From the NCBI RefSeq assembly GCF_030441895.1, contig NZ_JARJAS010000001.1: a DNA stretch of 64,000 nucleotides. The stretch is one strand, 5' to 3'. Shown in pieces: positions 59,985-64,000 of the stretch; the stretch's first letter is position 1; every line of letters begins with the position of its first letter. The translations under genes and the position numbers were made by a program. The notes beneath the pieces are model-generated. The model saw nothing but the letters and a program-made list of their open reading frames with translations, ran no database searches and was not told where the DNA came from. This DNA comes from Enterococcus_D entomosocium (GTDB lineage: Bacteria > Bacillota > Bacilli > Lactobacillales > Enterococcaceae).

Positions 59985-60230
59985 ATGCCAACAACTTTAG
60001 CTACAATCAAGAAAGATTTAGAAGGCCGTATCGGTAGTGAGATTATGCTAGTTGCTCAGACTGGACGTAAGCGTCAAACTGAACGTCGCGGCGTTTTGAC
60101 AGAAACTTATCCTTCAGTTTTTGTTGTAGATTTGGATCCAAACGAGAATTCATTCGAGCGGGTTTCTTATAGTTATTCAGATATTTTAACCAGAACTGTT
60201 GAGATTGAATTTTTATCGGAAGCTGTTTGA
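59985..60230 (+). CDS. veg: Veg family protein
   Basis: 81 residues, MPTTLATIKKDLEGRIGSEI with an SH3-like barrel. Veg supports biofilm formation in B. subtilis. The start at 59985 has GAGGTG ahead; the frame at 59928 overlaps the promoter. A small terminator follows. Confidence 0.93.
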   Translation: MPTTLATIKKDLEGRIGSEIMLVAQTGRKRQTERRGVLTETYPSVFVVDLDPNENSFERVSYSYSDILTRTVEIEFLSEAV

Positions 60231-60236
60231 AACAAG

Positions 60237-60265
60237 AAGAGTTGACACTTTGTTGACTCTTTTTT
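60237..60265 (+). terminator. Terminator after veg
   Basis: AAGAGT/ACTCTT stem with inner GAC/GTT pairing, then T-run. Confidence 0.65.
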
Positions 60266-60291
60266 GGTTCAACAAGATAAGGAGTGATGGG

Positions 60292-60744
60292 ATGGCGTTT
60301 TTTCTAAAAGAGTTAGGGGAAATGACTGGGGTGGAGTTTTATCAACTTGCCCGTTTGCGCACAGCAGTTTTTGTGGTGGAACAAGCGTGTGCGTATCAGG
60401 AGATCGATGCGATCGATGCACAGGCCAAACATTTATGGGCCCTTGATGAGGACGGGCAGGTCGTTTCGTATGCCCGTATTTTCCAGCAGGAACAAACGGT
60501 GCATTTTGGTCGGGTCATTGTGGCACCGGCATACCGGGGGCAAAAAGAAGGCCATCGTCTGATCAAAGAAGTTTTGCATCGCATTGAGCAGTGTTATCCG
60601 GCTTTGCCTATTGAGATCGAAGCACAAGCCCACTTAGAAAAATTCTACGGCCAGTATGGCTTTAAAACTATTACACCGCCTTTTTATGAAGACGGGATCC
60701 TGCATGTCGGGATGAAAAAAGAAGCAAGCACAGCGACTCTCTAG
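60292..60744 (+). CDS. GNAT acetyltransferase, ElaA type
   Basis: 150 residues. N-terminal LARLRTAVFVVEQACAYQEID, acetyl-CoA loop VAPAYRGQKEGHRLI, and C-terminal FYGQYGFKTITPPFYEDGI are ElaA traits. Substrate unknown. AAGGAGTGA before the start at 60292; the frame from 60199 overlaps veg. Confidence 0.88.
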   Translation: MAFFLKELGEMTGVEFYQLARLRTAVFVVEQACAYQEIDAIDAQAKHLWALDEDGQVVSYARIFQQEQTVHFGRVIVAPAYRGQKEGHRLIKEVLHRIEQCYPALPIEIEAQAHLEKFYGQYGFKTITPPFYEDGILHVGMKKEASTATL

Positions 60745-60770
60745 AGAGGTTCGCCGTGCTTGCTTCTTTT
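60720..60770 (+). terminator. Terminator overlapping the end of the GNAT gene
   Basis: GAAGCAAGCAC pairs with GTGCTTGCTTC, then TTTT; its 5' arm lies in the last codons. Confidence 0.8.
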
Positions 60771-60840
60771 AGTGCTATGATTGATGGATCGGATGAATCC
60801 GAATTGCTTCTTTTGTCCTTAATGACAAAGAGCCGGTTTC

Positions 60841-61287
60841 TTATCTGATCGTATCGTCCAATGATGTTGGACGTGGATCAACGGTGTTGGCAGTAGGCGT
60901 TTGCGCTTTTAAAAGATCACGAATCTCTTCTAAATAATCCTCTGCAGTGATTTCTGGTACTTCGTCTTCCTCAGGTTGTTGTTTCAGATTGCGTAATTTG
61001 TTCACTGCTTTGACAATCAAGAACAAGACAAATGCGGTAATCAAGAACGTAATAATGGCAGTGATGACGCGGCCAAAATCAAAGACTACATTTTTGGCGG
61101 GTTCAAAGACCAAGCCAGAAAAGGCATCGGCGTTACCGAAGAGTGATAAGATCCATGAAACCAATGGTGTCAGCAATCCTTCAACTAAACTAGTGACGAT
61201 TGCGGTGAAGGCACTCCCGATTACGACCCCGATCGCCAAGTCAATGACGTTTCCTCGTAAAATAAATTCTTTAAATTCTTTAATCAT
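60841..61287 (-). CDS. mscL: Large-conductance mechanosensitive channel
   Basis: 148 residues, two membrane helices (about 14-45, VIDLAIGVVIGSAFTAIV, and 75-100), short periplasmic loop and charged C-terminal bundle. Opens under turgor stress to release solutes. Lagging-strand gene. Start at 61287 with GGGAGG ahead. A 148-residue length is normal for lactobacilli-type MscL. Confidence 0.95.
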   Translation of the reverse strand: MIKEFKEFILRGNVIDLAIGVVIGSAFTAIVTSLVEGLLTPLVSWILSLFGNADAFSGLVFEPAKNVVFDFGRVITAIITFLITAFVLFLIVKAVNKLRNLKQQPEEDEVPEITAEDYLEEIRDLLKAQTPTANTVDPRPTSLDDTIR

Positions 61288-61407
61288 CCTGTATCCTCCC
61301 TTCTAAATCTTACTGACAGTATAGCGAAAAATGCAAGATTTATAAAAAAAAACGCTCGCTGCAGCAGGTTTGATCAATGAGCCAAGGAGAAAGTTTGTCA
61401 GCTATGC

Positions 61408-61413
61408 TATAAT
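61408..61413 (+). promoter_or_regulatory. -10 box of the yfmF operon
   Basis: Extended -10 TGCTATAAT with TATAAT at 61408-61413; no good -35. Confidence 0.5.
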
Positions 61414-61448
61414 TGAAGAGATAATTTTGCTTCTAGAAGGGGTGTCAC

Positions 61449-62717
61449 ATGTCTATTGAATTAAAAAAAGGTGTTCGGTTAACGGTGCTGCCGACCAAAA
61501 AGTATAAAACGATCCGTTTTTTCGTTCGGTTCACTGCACCATTGCAGGCCGAAATGACCGCCAAACGGACTTTATTGACTAGTTTATTAGAAACGACTAG
61601 TTTGGCTTATCCGACGCAGACCGCATTTAGCAGTCAACTGGCGGAGCTTTACGGTGCCAGCTTCGGAATGAATGTCAACAAACGGGGCAATCTGCATCAA
61701 ATCAATGCAGCGATGTCCTTTGTCAACGGGAAGTATGTGTCAGATGAAGCAGTCTTGCCGCAAGCAGCCGCTTTTTTAGCAGAAGTTTTGTTCCATCCGA
61801 ATGCCCACGAGGAGCAATTTGAGGAAAAGAACTTTACCATCGAAAAGCACAACTTGATCGCCTATATGAACAGCGTGGCAGAAGATAAGCAAGCATTGGC
61901 TTCTTTAGGGCTGCAAGAGTTGTATTTCGAAAACGATCAGAATCAGAAGTATCCGAGCTTTGGCCGTCCCCAAGACTTAGAAGCTGTGACCGCAAAAGAG
62001 CTTTACCAAACCTATCGCTCAATGATGGACAATGACCAAATCGATCTTTTTGTGATCGGCGATGTGGTTGAAGCAGAAGTCGCGGAGATTTTCCAGAACA
62101 TGGCCTTTACCGATCGGCCAGACCAAGCAATACCGGTCTTTTATCAGCAAGCGGCGGAAAATATCATTCGCGAGAAAATCTTGCGGGAACCAATCATTCA
62201 AGCCAAATTGAACTTAGGCTATCATACTGGCGTGTATTATGACCAAGCCGAGCGGATCGCCTTTATGGTCTTCAACGGGTTGTTTGGCGGATTCCCTCAT
62301 TCAAAACTGTTTATGAATGTCCGAGAGAAAGAAAGTTTGGCTTATTATGCTTCCAGCAGTATCGATACGTTTCGCGGGTACTTGTCGGTCCAAACAGGAA
62401 TCGACGGCAAAAACCGCAACAAGGTCTTCAAATTGATCGAACAACAGCTGCAAAGCTTGCAGCGTGGCGAAGTCACAGCGGAAGAACTGGCACAAACAAA
62501 AGCGATGTTGAAAAACCAGTACTTGCTTTCGTTGGATAACCCACAAGCACTGATCGAAGCAGCCTATCTGAATCAGTGGGTACCGAATACGAAAATGACG
62601 GAAGATGAATTTATGCAGAAATTGGCTCAAGTGACCGTAGCAGATGTCCAAGCATTGGCCAAAAACGTGTCCTTGCAAGCTGTATTCTTCCTGGATAAGG
62701 AGACGACCCATGAATAA
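61449..62717 (+). CDS. M16 family peptidase-like protein YfmF/YmfF
   Basis: 422 residues, M16 metalloprotease fold. The HxxEH zinc motif is missing, so this is the inactive half of a two-protein peptidase whose active half is the next gene. LYGASFGMNVNKRGN and SLAYYASS segments resemble YmfF. GAAGGGG before the ATG. Eight-base overlap with the next gene. Confidence 0.88.
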   Translation: MSIELKKGVRLTVLPTKKYKTIRFFVRFTAPLQAEMTAKRTLLTSLLETTSLAYPTQTAFSSQLAELYGASFGMNVNKRGNLHQINAAMSFVNGKYVSDEAVLPQAAAFLAEVLFHPNAHEEQFEEKNFTIEKHNLIAYMNSVAEDKQALASLGLQELYFENDQNQKYPSFGRPQDLEAVTAKELYQTYRSMMDNDQIDLFVIGDVVEAEVAEIFQNMAFTDRPDQAIPVFYQQAAENIIREKILREPIIQAKLNLGYHTGVYYDQAERIAFMVFNGLFGGFPHSKLFMNVREKESLAYYASSSIDTFRGYLSVQTGIDGKNRNKVFKLIEQQLQSLQRGEVTAEELAQTKAMLKNQYLLSLDNPQALIEAAYLNQWVPNTKMTEDEFMQKLAQVTVADVQALAKNVSLQAVFFLDKETTHE

Positions 62718-64000
62718 AAAAGTCTATCAGCAAATCAATGAGACCCTTTATGAAGAAGTATTGCCAAACGGCTTGAAAGTTTTTTTGCTGCCAAAAGCCG
62801 ATTTCCATAAAACTTACGGACTTTTCAGTACGAACTATGGCTCTGTCGACAATCATTTCGGGTTTTCACCCGAAGCATTGCATCAAGTTCCAGATGGCAT
62901 TGCCCATTTTCTAGAGCACAAACTATTTGAAAAAGAAGACGGCGATGTCTTTCAAACCTTTGGTCAGCAGGGGGCTTCTGCCAATGCCTTTACCAGTTTC
63001 ACGAAAACCAGCTACCTTTTTTCGGCAACCGATCAAATCAAGCTGAACCTTGAAACGTTGATTGATTTCGTTCAAGCCCCGTATTTCACAGAAGAAACCG
63101 TTGAAAAAGAAAAAGGGATCATTGGCCAAGAAATCCAAATGTATGATGACGATCCGAACTGGCAGCAGTTTTTCGGCATCATCAAAAATTTGTATCCGAA
63201 GCACCCCCTGCATATCGATATCGCTGGTACGGTGGAAAGCATTGCGCAGATCACCGCAGAAGACTTGTATCTTTGCTACAATACCTTCTATCACCCAAGC
63301 AACATGACACTTTTTGTGGTAGGCAATATCGATCCGGAAGAAACGATGGCGTGGATTCGGACCAATCAAGCGGCCAAGACCTTTCCAGAAACGCAAGCGA
63401 TCATTCGCCAGTTTCCTGAAGAAACCTTTGCCGATATTCAAGCAGAATCAAGTCTTACCATGCCAGTGACACGTGCTAAAGGCGTGTTAGGGATCAAAGG
63501 GGACTTGAACAAACTGCCGGAATCAGGAAGAGAGCTCTTACGCTTCAAAAATGCGTTGAACCTTTTCTGCCAATTGGTTTTAGGCAATACTTCCGCCAAT
63601 TATTTACGTCTGTATGATCAAGGCATCATCGATGACACGTTTGGATTTGAAGTGAACTTGGATCGCGGCTTTTACTTTGCCGATTTCTCGGGGGATTCTG
63701 AAGAGCCAAAAGAAATGTTGGCAGAGATCGAAGCGATCTTAATGAATTTCCAGCACGACCCAGAGATTAATGAAGAAAACTTGACGTTATTGAAGAAGAA
63801 AATGCTAGGGAAATATTTCCAATCACTGAACTCATTGGAGTTTATTGCAAATCAGTTTACCCAAAGCTTATTCGGTGAAACGACGCTCTTTGATCTACCG
63901 GAGGTAATCCAATCGATCACTTTGGAAGATGTTCAGCAAGCGGCTCGTTCCTTTATCGATCCTAAAGCGTTTAGCCGTTTTTACATGTATCCAACGGAAA
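62710..64000 (+). CDS. M16 family zinc peptidase YmfH, cut by window end
   Basis: 430 codons to the window edge, no stop. The active HxxEH is present as HFLEHKLFEKE near residues 66-76. EIQMYDDDPNWQ and NPFYHPSN-like YNTFYHPSNM segments fit the family. Coupled to the preceding gene. Neighbours of such pairs are usually ymfM, pgsA, cinA, recA; these would lie right of the window. Confidence 0.9.
   Translation, partial: MNKKVYQQINETLYEEVLPNGLKVFLLPKADFHKTYGLFSTNYGSVDNHFGFSPEALHQVPDGIAHFLEHKLFEKEDGDVFQTFGQQGASANAFTSFTKTSYLFSATDQIKLNLETLIDFVQAPYFTEETVEKEKGIIGQEIQMYDDDPNWQQFFGIIKNLYPKHPLHIDIAGTVESIAQITAEDLYLCYNTFYHPSNMTLFVVGNIDPEETMAWIRTNQAAKTFPETQAIIRQFPEETFADIQAESSLTMPVTRAKGVLGIKGDLNKLPESGRELLRFKNALNLFCQLVLGNTSANYLRLYDQGIIDDTFGFEVNLDRGFYFADFSGDSEEPKEMLAEIEAILMNFQHDPEINEENLTLLKKKMLGKYFQSLNSLEFIANQFTQSLFGETTLFDLPEVIQSITLEDVQQAARSFIDPKAFSRFYMYPTE

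Noticed and set aside
1..64000. CRISPR array, insertion sequence, prophage or tRNA gene
   Set aside because: No regular spacer repeats, transposase or integrase pattern, or cloverleaf was found by reading; a tRNA scan could still confirm the absence.

Overview
The window comes from a low-GC Gram-positive chromosome and spans the replication origin. Gene order (rpmH-rnpA-yidC-jag and mnmE-mnmG and parA-parB-rsmG to the left; dnaA-dnaN-yaaA-recF-gyrB-gyrA-rpsF-ssb-rpsR-gdpP-rplI-dnaB to the right), strong AGGAGG ribosome binding sites, T-box leaders, a Gls24/AmaP stress locus and WxL-free but typically lactic-acid-bacterial gene content point to Enterococcus. By eye the base composition is in the low-to-mid 40s % GC, higher than E. 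faecalis or E. faecium, which would fit the E. casseliflavus/gallinarum group; this species guess is inference only.

Left end (1-10.3 kb): a leftward rRNA leader with four tandem consensus promoters enters the window from the left edge (16S gene lies outside). Then come a VanR/VanS-like two-component system, a serine T-box leader with serS, a membrane-anchored peptidoglycan deacetylase, and a TetR regulator divergent from a MacB/FtsX-type ABC transporter. Most of these rightward genes run against replication.

10.3-27.8 kb, mainly leftward: guaB, a DUF1129 membrane protein, ychF, DUF951, parB, parA, rsmG; then a general-stress block (SDR dehydrogenase, AmaP, DUF2273, Gls24 family) with a divergent DUF2188-type stress protein; a secreted DUF5626 protein paired with a membrane-tethered XRE regulator; mnmG, mnmE; a YbjQ-like protein; jag, yidC, rnpA, rpmH. 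In the gap between rsmG and gls24 I find a CiaR-type direct repeat promoter driving a compact small-RNA unit with its own terminator, the most novel-looking element here.

27.8-29.75 kb: bipartite oriC, DnaA boxes on both sides of dnaA and an AT-rich unwinding element with DnaA-trio-like triplets before dnaN. Several parS-like sites (10.3, 16.7, 37.5, 38.5 kb) and one parS-half-site eversion in the rsmG-parAB leader surround the origin.

29.75-64 kb, mainly rightward: replication and topoisomerase genes, rpsF-ssb-rpsR, a GdpP homologue that lacks the membrane and PAS part, rplI, dnaB, purA, a DegV protein, ABC-F protein (leftward), ZIP transporter, two small uncharacterised genes, proBA (leftward), dut, radA, yacL, gltX, a cysteine T-box with cysE-cysS-mrnC-rlmB-rae1, sigH-like gene, veg, a GNAT, mscL (leftward), and a pair of M16 peptidase genes, the last cut by the window end. 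No insertion sequence, prophage, CRISPR array or tRNA gene was recognised.
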